Shown here: positions 18,699 to 27,794 of the stretch, in pieces
How the letters are laid out: each line of letters opens with the position of its first letter
Position numbering within the stretch: the first letter of the stretch is position 1
Assembly: GCF_900187035.1 (NCBI RefSeq)
Contig: NZ_LT906446.1
Location: 124,001-188,000, forward strand
Direction: 5' to 3'
From: Megamonas hypermegale
GTDB lineage: Bacteria > Bacillota > Negativicutes > Selenomonadales > Selenomonadaceae
DNA: 64,000 nucleotides
Position numbers and translations under genes: made by a program
The notes under the pieces: model-generated
Database searches by the model: none
What the model saw: only the letters and a program-made list of their open reading frames with translations
Told to the model about the DNA's origin: nothing

Positions 18699-19532
18699 TC
18701 ATTCTTTAAATTTACTGCGAAGTAGAGCAATTTCTCTAGCATAACCATCATGGTCATTTGGTGTCTCTAAGATAAATGGTAAATTTTTCAGTGCAGGATG
18801 ATTGATTATGCGAATTATGGCATCTAATCCAATTTTTCCTTCGCCGATTTTTTCATGGCGGTCTTTATGACTGCCGCAATCATTTTTACTATCATTTAAA
18901 TGAATGGCTTTTAATTTATCTAAGCCGATGATTTTATCAAATTCTTCAATTACATCATCTAGGTGATTTACAATATCATAGCCACCATCCCAGATATGGC
19001 AAGTATCAAGACAAACGCCTATCTTATCTTGTAATTTTATTTTGTCTATAATAGCTCGTATTTCTTCAAAAGTTTTGCCGACTTCAGTACCTTTGCCAGA
19101 CATGGTTTCAAGTAATACTGTCGTTTGTTGTTCTTCCCACATAATGCTATTTAAACAATCAGCAATCAATTCTATCCCAATTTGTTCACCTTGTTTTAAA
19201 TGATTGCCAGGATGAAAATTATAATAATTATGAGGCAATTTCTCCATGCGTTTTAGGTCGTCAGTCATGGTATTATATGCAAATTCACGAACTTCTATTT
19301 TATTTGAGCAAGGATTTAATGTATATGGTGCGTGTGCTACTAATTTTTGAAAATTGGACTCTTTAGCGAGTTTTAAAAATGCAGTAACATCATTGTCATC
19401 AATATCTTTGGCCTTGCTGCCACGTGGATTACGCGTAAAAAAAGAAAAGGTATCTGCTTTTAATTGCAAGGCTTCTTTGCCCATGTGCATAAATCCTTTA
19501 GATGATGAAAGATGATTTCCTATGTGTAGCAT
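18699..19532 (-). CDS. nfo: Endonuclease IV (AP endonuclease)
   Basis: Zn-dependent apurinic endonuclease for base-excision repair; 277 residues, standard length. The TIM-barrel landmarks are present: [77 protein letters not shown] (in two stretches) and ILETPND. These contain the His/Glu/Asp ligands of the trinuclear zinc site. Confidence 0.93.
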   Translation of the reverse strand: MLHIGNHLSSSKGFMHMGKEALQLKADTFSFFTRNPRGSKAKDIDDNDVTAFLKLAKESNFQKLVAHAPYTLNPCSNKIEVREFAYNTMTDDLKRMEKLPHNYYNFHPGNHLKQGEQIGIELIADCLNSIMWEEQQTTVLLETMSGKGTEVGKTFEEIRAIIDKIKLQDKIGVCLDTCHIWDGGYDIVNHLDDVIEEFDKIIGLDKLKAIHLNDSKNDCGSHKDRHEKIGEGKIGLDAIIRIINHPALKNLPFILETPNDHDGYAREIALLRSKFKE

Positions 19533-19671
19533 AAATTCTCCTAAAATAAATTATTATTAATTGAAAATTATTGTAGCATATAAATATAGTTTTTTAAATA
19601 AATTAAGAGGAATTTTTAAAAGATACACGGAAATAATTAATATGAAAATAAAAAAGTGAGGGATTTGTAAT

Positions 19672-20262
19672 ATGGAAAGAGAAGAAGTGTTGTTGAAGAT
19701 TGCTCAGTTAATTAGTAATAATGATAGTGATGTAATAATAGAAGTAGAAGAATGCATTGATGATATCCAAAAATATGTTGCGACACATTTAGAAGAATAT
19801 GAAGATAGAAGCATGACATTAGAAGACGATTCAGAAGAAGATTTACAGTGGCTCGGTATGGTGAATTGTTTAATTCGTAATAATTATGTATATGAAACTG
19901 ACGATAATGTACAGATAACGGAATTTGGTTGGGAATTAAAGAATTTATGTGGTTTTAAAGAATATGGTTTAAGTTTAGATAGTAAATTTTTAGATGTTGA
20001 TTACGGTGTGGATAGATATGATATAAATGAAGATGATGAAGATGTGTTTGATTATGATGAAGAAGAAGATTTTATTGAAGATGACAATATCATAGGTTGG
20101 TGTAAATACTTAGATAATAAATGGGCAGATGAAAATGTTTGTATTGGTATGATAAATATAAACAGTGATTCGTATATAATCTTTCCTATAGATTGTGATG
20201 TATTAGAGGAATTAGAAGATTTAGCAGATAGTATTGACCGTCATATATCCAGTGTATATTAA
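19672..20262 (+). CDS. Acidic hypothetical protein
   Basis: A 196-residue protein I do not recognise. It is strongly acidic, with an Asp/Glu/Tyr-rich middle (about residues 115-145: YDINEDDEDVFDYDEEEDF). The N-terminal part could be a small helical domain (residues 1-90). There is no signal peptide or membrane segment. It has a ribosome site (GTGAGGG) and its own terminator, so it is a real single gene. Confidence 0.65.
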   Translation: MEREEVLLKIAQLISNNDSDVIIEVEECIDDIQKYVATHLEEYEDRSMTLEDDSEEDLQWLGMVNCLIRNNYVYETDDNVQITEFGWELKNLCGFKEYGLSLDSKFLDVDYGVDRYDINEDDEDVFDYDEEEDFIEDDNIIGWCKYLDNKWADENVCIGMININSDSYIIFPIDCDVLEELEDLADSIDRHISSVY

Positions 20263-20263
20263 A

Positions 20264-20297
20264 AAAAACCCTCGGTGAATTGCCGAGGGTTTTCTTA
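20264..20297 (+). terminator. Terminator
   Basis: AAACCCTCGG pairs with CCGAGGGTTTT around TGAATTG. Confidence 0.85.
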
Positions 20298-20326
20298 TCA
20301 GAACGATAAATTTTAAATTATAAAAG

Positions 20327-21520
20327 TTATTTTCCTTTTTCTGTTTGACTGACAGCAACTGTTACAGCAGCATCGCCTGTGATGTTGAGGCAAGTACGAA
20401 TCATGTCAAGAACACGGTCGATACCAGCAACGAGTGCGATACCTTCCATTGGCAAACCAACAGTTTGAAGCACGAGTGCGAGCATGATTACGCCTGCACC
20501 AGGAACACCAGCAGTACCAACAGATGCCAATGTACCAGATATTATAATCATAATCATTTGGCTCATGGTGAGGTCAATGCCGTAAATGTTAGCTATGAAA
20601 ATAGCGCAAACACCTTGATAAATTGCTGTACCATCCATATTTATAGTAGCACCTAATGGCAATACGAAACTAGCCACAGATTTATTAGCGCCGAGTTTTT
20701 CTTCACAGTTTTTCATATTGATAGGCAAAGTAGCAGCAGAACTACAAGTTGTGAAAGCTAAGAGCATAGCTTCGGTCATGCCTTTGAAAAATTTGATTGG
20801 AGAAATTTTTCCTAAAGCAGAAACAATAGAAGAGTATACGATGAGGGCATGAAGAATACAGCCAATGTATACTGTGACGATAACGGATAAGAGAGGTAAC
20901 AAAACTTTAGGACCGTTTTCAGCTACAACAGGAACGAGCAGAGCAAATACACCGTATGGAGCAAGGCTCATTATCATGGAAATCAATTTATAGCTGACTT
21001 CAGCGAGAGAGTCAAAGAAGTTTAAAAGAGGTTGACCTTTTTGACCAACAGCAGTAATGCCAATACCGATTGCTAAAGCAAAGACGATGATAGGCAACAT
21101 ATCAGCTGTAGCCATGCTCATGATAGGATTTGCTGGTATCATGTTGACTAAAACAGTTATGAAGGTAGGAGCTTCTTTAATGTCAGGTGCTTTTTCTGGT
21201 ACTAAATTCATACCAACACCTGGTTGAAGGATAGAAGCTAGACCTAAACCGATAATAAGTGCAATAGCAGTAGTTACTAAATAAAGTAAAATTACTTTTA
21301 TACCGATACGGCCAAGTTTTTTAGTATCACCAAGACTTGCAACACCACAAACAAGAGAAGAAAGTACAACTGGAACGATTATCATCTTAATTAAATTAAT
21401 AAACATTGTTCCAATTGGTGCTATGTAGGCTTTAAGCCAAGGTAAATTTTCTTCACCAAGGATTAATCCAACAATTACAGAAAGTAATAATGAGATAAAA
21501 ATCTTAATGGATAAATTCAT
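20327..21520 (-). CDS. Dicarboxylate/amino acid:cation symporter (DAACS)
   Basis: A 397-residue inner-membrane symporter of the GltP/GltT family, probably taking up glutamate, aspartate or a dicarboxylate with Na+ or H+. The conserved NMDGT motif is in FVLPLGATINMDGTAIYQG, and the re-entrant loop pattern TLASVGTAGVPGAGVIML and a TTCSSAATLP serine-rich loop are present. The substrate cannot be fixed from sequence. An AGGAG-type site precedes the ATG. Confidence 0.88.
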   Translation of the reverse strand: MNLSIKIFISLLLSVIVGLILGEENLPWLKAYIAPIGTMFINLIKMIIVPVVLSSLVCGVASLGDTKKLGRIGIKVILLYLVTTAIALIIGLGLASILQPGVGMNLVPEKAPDIKEAPTFITVLVNMIPANPIMSMATADMLPIIVFALAIGIGITAVGQKGQPLLNFFDSLAEVSYKLISMIMSLAPYGVFALLVPVVAENGPKVLLPLLSVIVTVYIGCILHALIVYSSIVSALGKISPIKFFKGMTEAMLLAFTTCSSAATLPINMKNCEEKLGANKSVASFVLPLGATINMDGTAIYQGVCAIFIANIYGIDLTMSQMIMIIISGTLASVGTAGVPGAGVIMLALVLQTVGLPMEGIALVAGIDRVLDMIRTCLNITGDAAVTVAVSQTEKGK

Positions 21521-21818
21521 GAAGTATAGCTCCTTTCATATGTTGACAGATAAGATTATAATTAACAATTATATAATAAAAATGTTTTCAATAGCAAGTT
21601 TTGATATAAATAGGTGAATAAAAAAACAGTATATACAACTAATATCTAAGTAAAAAATTTACAATCATACAATTAGTATATATTTTATTTTTATGGATAC
21701 TATTATTTAAAATAACAAATGTATATGATATAATAGAAAAAATAATAAGATATGTCATTGTGTTAATGAAATTTATTTAATTTAATGATATTAGTATGAT
21801 GAGAAAAAGGGGATTATT
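21521..21818. other. AT-rich divergent intergenic region
   Basis: A 298-base gap between divergent genes. It is very AT-rich and must hold both promoters; I see no riboswitch, ORF or strong hairpin in it. Confidence 0.5.
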
Positions 21819-22571
21819 ATGACGAAAATTGCAGTAGAATTAGTACCACGCGATTTAGCTATATTTGAAGAAGAACTTAAAGCGATTAAAGCTGATATTC
21901 CTGACGTGGACTTTATAAATATACCAGATTTACTCAGTTGCGATATTCGCAGTTGGGATGGTGCTGGTATTGCTAAAAAGTATTTTAAGGATGCTGTTCC
22001 ACATTTACGTGCTATGGATTTTGATTTCACATGTGAACTGCCAATAAAAGATAAATTAAAAAAATATGATATTAAAGAAGTACTCGTTATTGAAGGTGAT
22101 CCACCACAGACAATGACACATCAAGTTTATCCTACAATTAGCACGGATATAATAAAAAAATTTAGTGATGAAATGCCAGATATAAAAGTATATGCAGGTA
22201 TTGACCAATATAGAAGTAGTATTAAAGAAGAAGAATATCGTATTCGTCGTAAAATGTTAGCTGGAGCAAAAGGATTTTTTACGCAGCCATTCTTCGATAT
22301 GCGTTATTTAGAAATTTATGCTGATATCTTAGATGGAATGGATATTTATTGGGGTGTATCACCAGTTTTATCACAGCGTTCTGTAAGTTATTGGCGTAAT
22401 AAAAATAATGTAATTTTCCCAAAAGATTTTGAACCGACTCTTGAGTGGAATGTTGCTTTTGCTCGTAAAGTTGTAGAATTTGCTAAAGCACATAATCAGA
22501 ATGTATATTTAATGCCGATTAAAGCAAAAATAATGCCTTATCTTGAAGGTGTTTTGAAAAATAATATTTAA
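21819..22571 (+). CDS. Methylenetetrahydrofolate reductase-like protein
   Basis: A 250-residue protein with a MetF-like TIM barrel, shorter than the usual ~290 residues. Recognisable stretches are VLVIEGDPP (folate/FAD region) and GAKGFFTQPFFDMRYLEIYA, which corresponds to the family's TQ-x-FFD motif. It should be a flavoprotein that reduces methylene-THF. The nfnAB genes follow in the same direction, which fits a link to NAD(P)H/ferredoxin balance, but 217 bases separate them. Confidence 0.7.
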   Translation: MTKIAVELVPRDLAIFEEELKAIKADIPDVDFINIPDLLSCDIRSWDGAGIAKKYFKDAVPHLRAMDFDFTCELPIKDKLKKYDIKEVLVIEGDPPQTMTHQVYPTISTDIIKKFSDEMPDIKVYAGIDQYRSSIKEEEYRIRRKMLAGAKGFFTQPFFDMRYLEIYADILDGMDIYWGVSPVLSQRSVSYWRNKNNVIFPKDFEPTLEWNVAFARKVVEFAKAHNQNVYLMPIKAKIMPYLEGVLKNNI

Positions 22572-22589
22572 AATACTTAGTTTGATGAG

Positions 22590-22628
22590 CCATAAAATAC
22601 TTTGTCTATTAAATGAAGTATTTTATGG
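22590..22628 (+). terminator. Inverted repeat, probable terminator
   Basis: CCATAAAATACTT pairs perfectly with AAGTATTTTATGG over a 13-base loop. The T tract is poor. Confidence 0.55.
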
Positions 22629-22788
22629 CGTAAAAATATTGCATATAATATTAATTTATTTATGATAAATAACTTTATAAAATAAAAAATATAAAGGAAT
22701 TTAAATGATATATTAACTGAAAATTATAAAATTTATTAAGGAATGATAAATTTTTATTATAGTTGATGTATTATAAAGGAGAGATATT

Positions 22789-23646
22789 ATGTATAAAATT
22801 TTAAAACGCAAAGTTTTACATGATGGAATTTTACAATTTACTTTGGAAGCTCCATTTATTGCTAAAAAAGCGCAACCTGGTCAATTCGTAGTATTGCGTG
22901 TTAACGAATACGGTGAACGTATACCGTTGACAATCGCTGATTTTAACCGTGAACAAGGTACTATTGATATCATTTTCATGGTTATTGGTGCTTCAACAAC
23001 AATGCTTGCTAAATTAAATGAAGGCGATAGCATTTTGGATTTAGTTGGACCACTTGGCAAAAAGACAGATATTCGCCCTGGTATGGGAACTGTTGTTTGC
23101 ATTGGTGGTGGTATTGGTGTTGCTCCGATTTATCCAATTGTTAGAGGTATGCGTGAAGCTGGCAATCATGTAATTGCTATCATGGGTGCTAAAAATAAAG
23201 ATATTTTGATTTTAAAAGATGAAATGGAAAAAGTAGCCGATGAAGTTATTGTGACAACAGATGATGGCTCTTTTGGTATAAAAGGTTTTGTAACTACAGC
23301 ATTGCAACAACTCATCGATAAAGGTGTAGATATTTCAGAAGTCGTAGCTATTGGACCTGTAATCATGATGAAAACTGTAGCAGATACAACTCGTCCATAT
23401 AATATAAAAACAGTTGTAAGCTTAAATCCAATCATGGTTGATGGTACTGGCATGTGCGGTGGTTGTCGTGTACAAGTTGGCGATAAAATTAAATTTGCTT
23501 GTGTAGATGGACCAGAATTTGATGGACATCTCGTAGATTTTACAAATTTAATGGAACGTCAGCGTATGTATCGCCCACAAGAAGCAGTGGAAAAAGACCA
23601 TATTTGTCGTTTAGAAAAACAAGTTGAAGCAATGGAGGAAAAATAA
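22789..23646 (+). CDS. nfnA: NADH-dependent ferredoxin:NADP+ oxidoreductase, NfnA subunit
   Basis: A 285-residue FAD/NAD-binding protein of the dihydroorotate dehydrogenase electron-transfer/sulfide dehydrogenase family. FAD motif RIPLTIADF, NAD-binding GGGIGVAPIYPI, and the C-terminal [2Fe-2S] site in GTGMCGGCRV...FACVDGPEFDGH are present. With NfnB it forms the flavin-based electron-bifurcating transhydrogenase. The next gene begins one base after this stop. Confidence 0.85.
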   Translation: MYKILKRKVLHDGILQFTLEAPFIAKKAQPGQFVVLRVNEYGERIPLTIADFNREQGTIDIIFMVIGASTTMLAKLNEGDSILDLVGPLGKKTDIRPGMGTVVCIGGGIGVAPIYPIVRGMREAGNHVIAIMGAKNKDILILKDEMEKVADEVIVTTDDGSFGIKGFVTTALQQLIDKGVDISEVVAIGPVIMMKTVADTTRPYNIKTVVSLNPIMVDGTGMCGGCRVQVGDKIKFACVDGPEFDGHLVDFTNLMERQRMYRPQEAVEKDHICRLEKQVEAMEEK

Positions 23647-23647
23647 A

Positions 23648-25054
23648 ATGGCTTTAGTAATGGAAAAACATAAAATGCCCGAACAAGACCCTAAAGTTCG
23701 TGCGCATAATTTTAATGAAGTTGCACTCGGCTATACAGAAGAACTTGCAGTAGCAGAAGCAAATCGTTGCTTGCATTGCAAAGTGCCTCATTGCCGCAAA
23801 GGTTGTCCTGTTGAAGTAGATATTCCAGAATTTATTGCTAAAATAAAAGAAAAAGATTTTGTTGGTGCAGATAAAAAAATAAAAGAATCTAACAGTTTGC
23901 CAGCTATTTGTGGTCGTGTATGCCCACAGGAAAATCAATGTGAAAAATATTGTGTAATGGGCATCAAAGGCGAAGCAGTTGGTATCGGTCGTTTAGAAAG
24001 ATTTGTAGCTGATTATTGCATGAAAAATGATACTGAAGTAATTGAAAAAACAGTTAAAGAAGATATGCCAAAAGTTGCTATAGTTGGTTCTGGCCCTGCG
24101 GGACTTGCTTGCGCTGGAGATTTGGCAAAAATAGGCTATCAAGTAACAATCTTTGAAGCACTACATACGGCAGGTGGTGTACTTTCTTATGGTATACCAG
24201 AATTTCGTTTGCCAAAAGATGACGTAGTTAAGCCAGAAATAGATAATTTACGTAAAATAGGCGTAAAAATTGAAGTAGATGCTGTCATTGGTAAATTATT
24301 CACTATCGATGATTTAATGCAGGAATATAATTTTTCCGCTGTCTTTGTAGCAACAGGTGCAGGCTTACCTCATTTTATGAACATTCCAGGCGAAAATTTC
24401 AATGGAGTTTATTCTTCTAATGAATTTTTGACTCGTTGTAATTTAATGAAGGCATATCGTTTCCCTGAATACGCTACACCAATAAAAGTTGGAAAAGTTG
24501 TAGCCGTTGTTGGTGGCGGTAACGTAGCAATGGACTCTGCACGTACTGCACTTCGTCTCGGAGCAGAACATGTTTATATTGTATATCGTAGAAGTGAAGC
24601 AGAATTGCCAGCACGTCGCGAAGAAGTAGAACATGCTAAAGAAGAAGGTATCGATTTCCGCTTACTTAACAATCCAGTAGAAATCTTAGGCGATGAAAAT
24701 GGTTATGTAACAGGCATTCGTTGCATAAAAATGAAACTTGGCGAACCAGATAGTTCTGGTAGACGTCGCCCAGTGCCTATTGAAGGTTCAGAATTTGATT
24801 TAGCAGTAGACACAGTTGTCATAGCTATTGGTCAAGGACCAAATCCATTAGTTCAATCTACAACACCAGATATGGAAGTAAATAAACGTGGTAATATCGT
24901 AGCTGATGAAGAAACTTGCAAGACTTCAAAAGAAGGTGTGTTTGCTGGTGGCGATATTGTAACAGGTGCCGCTACTGTTATTTTAGCTATGGGTGCAGGT
25001 AAAAAAGCAGCTAAAGCAATTGATGAATATCTCAAAGAAAAATTTTCTAAATAA
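23648..25054 (+). CDS. nfnB: NfnB subunit / GltD-like glutamate synthase small-chain homologue
   Basis: A 468-residue protein. The N-terminal two-[4Fe-4S] domain is clear (CLHCKVPHCRKGCPVEVDIPEF split at about 42-62, then CGRVCPQENQCEKYC). FAD motif GSGPAGLACAGDLAKIGYQV and NADPH motif VVGGGNVAMDSARTALRLGA follow, with GGDIVTGAATVILAMGAGKKAA at the C-terminus. ATG 23648 follows GGAGGAAAAATAAA, so the earlier in-frame start inside nfnA is rejected. No large GltB subunit is nearby, which favours NfnB over glutamate synthase. Confidence 0.85.
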   Translation: MALVMEKHKMPEQDPKVRAHNFNEVALGYTEELAVAEANRCLHCKVPHCRKGCPVEVDIPEFIAKIKEKDFVGADKKIKESNSLPAICGRVCPQENQCEKYCVMGIKGEAVGIGRLERFVADYCMKNDTEVIEKTVKEDMPKVAIVGSGPAGLACAGDLAKIGYQVTIFEALHTAGGVLSYGIPEFRLPKDDVVKPEIDNLRKIGVKIEVDAVIGKLFTIDDLMQEYNFSAVFVATGAGLPHFMNIPGENFNGVYSSNEFLTRCNLMKAYRFPEYATPIKVGKVVAVVGGGNVAMDSARTALRLGAEHVYIVYRRSEAELPARREEVEHAKEEGIDFRLLNNPVEILGDENGYVTGIRCIKMKLGEPDSSGRRRPVPIEGSEFDLAVDTVVIAIGQGPNPLVQSTTPDMEVNKRGNIVADEETCKTSKEGVFAGGDIVTGAATVILAMGAGKKAAKAIDEYLKEKFSK

Positions 25055-25131
25055 GTTATTGCATTTATGATATTAAAATAATAATATTTTTCTATAATAA
25101 TTTATAAAAATAAGTTTAAATAGGGGAATTT

Positions 25132-25620
25132 ATGATGTTTAAACAAATGCGAAGAATAAAGCAACAGCTTTCGGAAAAAGAATGCATAGATATTTTGCAA
25201 AGACAAAAAGTGGGTACATTAGCTTTAGCAGAAAATGGAGATTATCCGTATGCTCTGCCACTTAACTATGTATATTACAATGGAAAAATTTATTTTCATT
25301 GCGCTATAACAGGTCATAAAATTGATATAATAAAGAAACAAAATAAAGCTTCATTTTGTATAATTGATGAAGATACAGTTGTGCCAGAAAAATACACTAC
25401 TTTTTATAGAAGCGTGATTGTTTTTGGCAAAGCTGAAATCGTAGAAGATGATGCTGAAAAAATGGCAGCATTAAAGGAATTGTCATATAAATATATTTCG
25501 AAAGATGACAAAGCGCATTTAAAAGAAATAAACGGTGCATGGAATAGAACATGTGTGTTTTCTTTATCTATTGATTATTTAAGTGGTAAAGAAGCTATTG
25601 AACTTACGCAGCAAAAATAA
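25132..25620 (+). CDS. Pyridoxamine 5'-phosphate oxidase-family (NimA-like) flavoprotein
   Basis: A 162-residue split-barrel flavin-binding protein. Landmarks are VGTLALAENGDYPYALPLNYVY, IYFHCAITGHKIDIIKKQNKASFC and SVIVFGKAEIVED. Relatives include nitroimidazole-resistance NimA and heme or flavin oxidoreductases; activity unknown. The start could be ATG 25132 or 25135, both behind AGGGG. Confidence 0.8.
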   Translation: MMFKQMRRIKQQLSEKECIDILQRQKVGTLALAENGDYPYALPLNYVYYNGKIYFHCAITGHKIDIIKKQNKASFCIIDEDTVVPEKYTTFYRSVIVFGKAEIVEDDAEKMAALKELSYKYISKDDKAHLKEINGAWNRTCVFSLSIDYLSGKEAIELTQQK

Positions 25621-25627
25621 AAACTAA

Positions 25628-25687
25628 AAAATCTAAGATAATTATGATATAGTATAGTGTACATCATTGTTATCTTAGATTTTTTTA
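25628..25687 (+). terminator. Long terminator hairpin
   Basis: AAATCTAAGATAA pairs with TTATCTTAGATTT, with inner pairing ATGAT/ATCAT, followed by T6. Confidence 0.7.
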
Positions 25688-25702
25688 TTTTGAGGTGAAT
25701 TT

Positions 25703-26269
25703 ATGAGTTTAATGAACTTTACTAGTATAGATTTTGAAACAGCAAATGCGAATAGAAATAGTGCTTGTAGCGTAGCTGTAGTTGTAATTGAAAATGGACG
25801 AATGACTGATTCATACAATACGCTTATTCGACCACCAGAAATGAATTTTGAAGAAGGAAATATAAAAATTCATGGCATAACACCAGAGATGGTGGAAAAT
25901 GCACCGAATTTTGCTCAAATTTGGCCGGTACTTCGCACTTATTTAGACAATAGAATTGTCATAGCGCATAACTCATTTTTTGATATGGGAGTTTTGCGCA
26001 GTTGTATTTGGCAATATCATTTGCCTAAACCGCATTTTACAACAGCATGTACAGTGCAGATATCTCGAAAAGTATGGCCTAATTTGCCTAATCATAAATT
26101 GAATACTTTAGGAGAATTTTTTCAGATAAAATTTCATCATCATGATGCATTAGATGATGCTAAAGTATGTGCTAAAATTCCACTTGTTGCTGGTAGAACA
26201 GTTGGCGCTAATAGCATGGAAGAATTGTTGCAAAAAATAGGTATGCAGGCAAAAATTTTTAAATCATAA
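25703..26269 (+). CDS. DEDDh 3'-5' exonuclease (DnaQ/PolC-like)
   Basis: A 188-residue stand-alone proofreading-type exonuclease. Exo I SIDFETAN, Exo II AHNSFFDMGVL and Exo III HDALDDAKVCAKI (the His of DEDDh) are all visible. It degrades single-stranded DNA or RNA ends in relatives. A GAGGTG site precedes ATG 25703. Confidence 0.85.
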   Translation: MSLMNFTSIDFETANANRNSACSVAVVVIENGRMTDSYNTLIRPPEMNFEEGNIKIHGITPEMVENAPNFAQIWPVLRTYLDNRIVIAHNSFFDMGVLRSCIWQYHLPKPHFTTACTVQISRKVWPNLPNHKLNTLGEFFQIKFHHHDALDDAKVCAKIPLVAGRTVGANSMEELLQKIGMQAKIFKS

Positions 26270-26279
26270 ATAAAAACTA

Positions 26280-26309
26280 TTGACTTACAACTTAAAATAG
26301 TGATATAAT
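26280..26309 (+). promoter_or_regulatory. Sigma-A promoter of tRNA-Leu
   Basis: TTGACT (26280-26285) and TATAAT (26304-26309) with an 18-base spacer lie 30 bases before the tRNA 5' end. Confidence 0.7.
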
Positions 26310-26338
26310 AATTTTCGCATTCAATGCAATTATCAAGT

Positions 26339-26423
26339 GCGGAAGTGGCGGAATTGGCAGACGCGCTAGACTTAGGATCTAGTGTCTTTCGGCGTGCAGG
26401 TTCAAGTCCTGTCTTCCGCACCA
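26339..26423 (+). tRNA. tRNA-Leu (anticodon TAG)
   Basis: The acceptor stem GCGGAAG/CTTCCGC, the anticodon stem CTAGA/TCTAG with loop CTTAGGA (anticodon TAG), a long variable arm (class II) and the T-loop GGTTCAAGTCC are all present. The CCA end is encoded. 85 bases including CCA. Confidence 0.95.
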
Positions 26424-26440
26424 ATTTTAATCGAATGTTC

Positions 26441-26473
26441 AAGGCTTTGTAGAAAAATCTACAAAGCCTTTTT
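26441..26473 (+). terminator. Terminator after tRNA-Leu
   Basis: AAGGCTTTGTAGA pairs with TCTACAAAGCCTT around AAAA, then a T tract. Confidence 0.9.
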
Positions 26474-26585
26474 GTTATCTATAAATTGAATTTGTACGGT
26501 ATAAGATATTATTGCTATTTATAAGTAATAAGCATATAATTTAAATTAAATATATATCATTAATATAATGAAAGGAAGATTTTTG

Positions 26586-27149
26586 ATGAAAGTTTTGTTA
26601 TTAAATGGTAGCCGTCGCGAAAAAGGCTGCACTTATACAGCTCTCTGTGAAATCGCACAAACTTTAGAAAAAAATGGTATTGAAAGTGAAATTATTCACG
26701 CTGTACCTACTACAGAAATTGTTAAAGATGTTGCTGAAAAAATAAAAACTGCTGATGGTTTAGTAGTTGGCTCTCCTGTATATTGGGCTTCACCATCTGG
26801 AGAAATCATTTCATTTATGGATAAACTTGCAAGTTTAGCTGGAAAAGATTTGCTTCATAAACCAGCAGCTGCTATTGCTTCTGCAAGACGCGCTGGTACT
26901 ACAGCAACAATCGATGTTTTAAATAAATATTTTTCTTATTATCAAATGCCTATCGTATCTGCTAATTATTGGGCAATGGTACATGGTAATACTCCAGAAG
27001 AAGTAAAACAGGATGCTGAAGGTTTGCAGATTATGCGAATTCTTGCAACTAATATGGCTTGGCTTTTGAAATGTATCGAAGCTGGTAAAAATGCTGGTGT
27101 AGAAATTCCTGAAATTGAAGCTAAAATTATGACAAATTTCATTCGTTAA
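26586..27149 (+). CDS. NADPH-dependent FMN reductase / flavodoxin-family protein
   Basis: A 187-residue flavodoxin-fold protein. The FMN phosphate loop is LLLNGSRREKGCTYTAL and the second flavin-contact segment is VVGSPVYWASPSGEIISFMD. Relatives are iron-sulfur flavoproteins or quinone/azo reductases; this one lacks an obvious cysteine cluster of the ISF type. ATG 26586 was chosen because AAGGAAG lies 8 bases upstream, whereas the in-frame ATG 26568 has none. Confidence 0.8.
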   Translation: MKVLLLNGSRREKGCTYTALCEIAQTLEKNGIESEIIHAVPTTEIVKDVAEKIKTADGLVVGSPVYWASPSGEIISFMDKLASLAGKDLLHKPAAAIASARRAGTTATIDVLNKYFSYYQMPIVSANYWAMVHGNTPEEVKQDAEGLQIMRILATNMAWLLKCIEAGKNAGVEIPEIEAKIMTNFIR

Positions 27150-27159
27150 GCAAAAAAAT

Positions 27160-27200
27160 AGAAACTCACTATGAGAATATATCTTGTAGTGAGTTTTTTT
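27160..27200 (+). terminator. Terminator
   Basis: AAACTCACTA pairs with TAGTGAGTTT followed by a long T run. It marks the left border of the accessory region. Confidence 0.8.
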
Positions 27201-27473
27201 TATTTGTAAAAGACTTTAAAATTACATATTAAAACAAAAATTTGTATTAATAGTGTTATTTTTTAGCAAAATTGTACTGACAGTACAACAAATAGATGAA
27301 TTTTTTAAGTAAAATATAGCATATAAATTAACGTAAAAAGATGAATTTACGTTATAGATTTTATTAAAAACTAAAATTGATACAAATAGGGCGGATATAT
27401 GAACTTATATGAATTGTAAATATTTCTGTAAATGAGATAATTTTATTAGTAGCAATGAAGGGAGTAATAGTAG
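27201..27473. other. Regulatory gap before first XRE gene
   Basis: The non-coding stretch holds the 17-bp palindrome described separately; the remainder is AT-rich with no ORF or RNA fold I can support. Confidence 0.5.
27272..27288. promoter_or_regulatory. Palindromic operator upstream of XRE gene (copy 1)
   Basis: TTGTACTGACAGTACAA is a perfect 17-bp palindrome. A near-identical site preceded by the same GCAAAA lies upstream of the second XRE gene (46658-46673), so it is probably the operator of these two paralogous regulators. Confidence 0.6.
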
Positions 27474-27710
27474 TTGTTAGATTCATCGTTTACACGGGAA
27501 TATAAACAAATTGGTGCAAAGATTGTATACTATCGTCGCCTAAAAGGTTATACACAAGAAACATTAGCTTTTAAAGCAGGTATTAGCACATCATATTTAT
27601 CAAGAATAGAACGTGGTACATATGCAACAGGGATTTCTTTATCAACATTTATGAAAATAGCAAAAGCACTTGATGTAGATATAAGTAAATTGTTTGAAAT
27701 GGATTTTTAA
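27474..27710 (+). CDS. XRE-family HTH regulator (copy 1)
   Basis: A 78-residue protein consisting almost only of a Cro/CI-type HTH: QIGAKIVYYRRLKGYTQETL, AFKAGISTSYLSRIERGTY. It is paralogous to the gene at 46738, and both are preceded by the same palindrome. The start is TTG 27474, about 10 bases after AAGGAG. It probably sets expression of the injection-type operon that follows. Confidence 0.8.
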   Translation: MLDSSFTREYKQIGAKIVYYRRLKGYTQETLAFKAGISTSYLSRIERGTYATGISLSTFMKIAKALDVDISKLFEMDF

Positions 27711-27726
27711 ATTTTTATTGTAAATT

Positions 27727-27759
27727 AATTAAGCACGACATATTATGTCGTGCTTAATT
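27727..27759. promoter_or_regulatory. Perfect 15-bp inverted repeat over WYL operon promoter
   Basis: AATTAAGCACGACAT and its exact reverse complement flank ATT. A TATAAT box (27762-27767) follows directly, so the repeat overlaps the presumed -35 region of the WYL gene promoter. It could be an operator, a terminator of the XRE gene, or both; the T tract is poor. Confidence 0.55.
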
Positions 27760-27794
27760 GCTATAATAAAATTTGTAAATGGAGGATAGCATAT

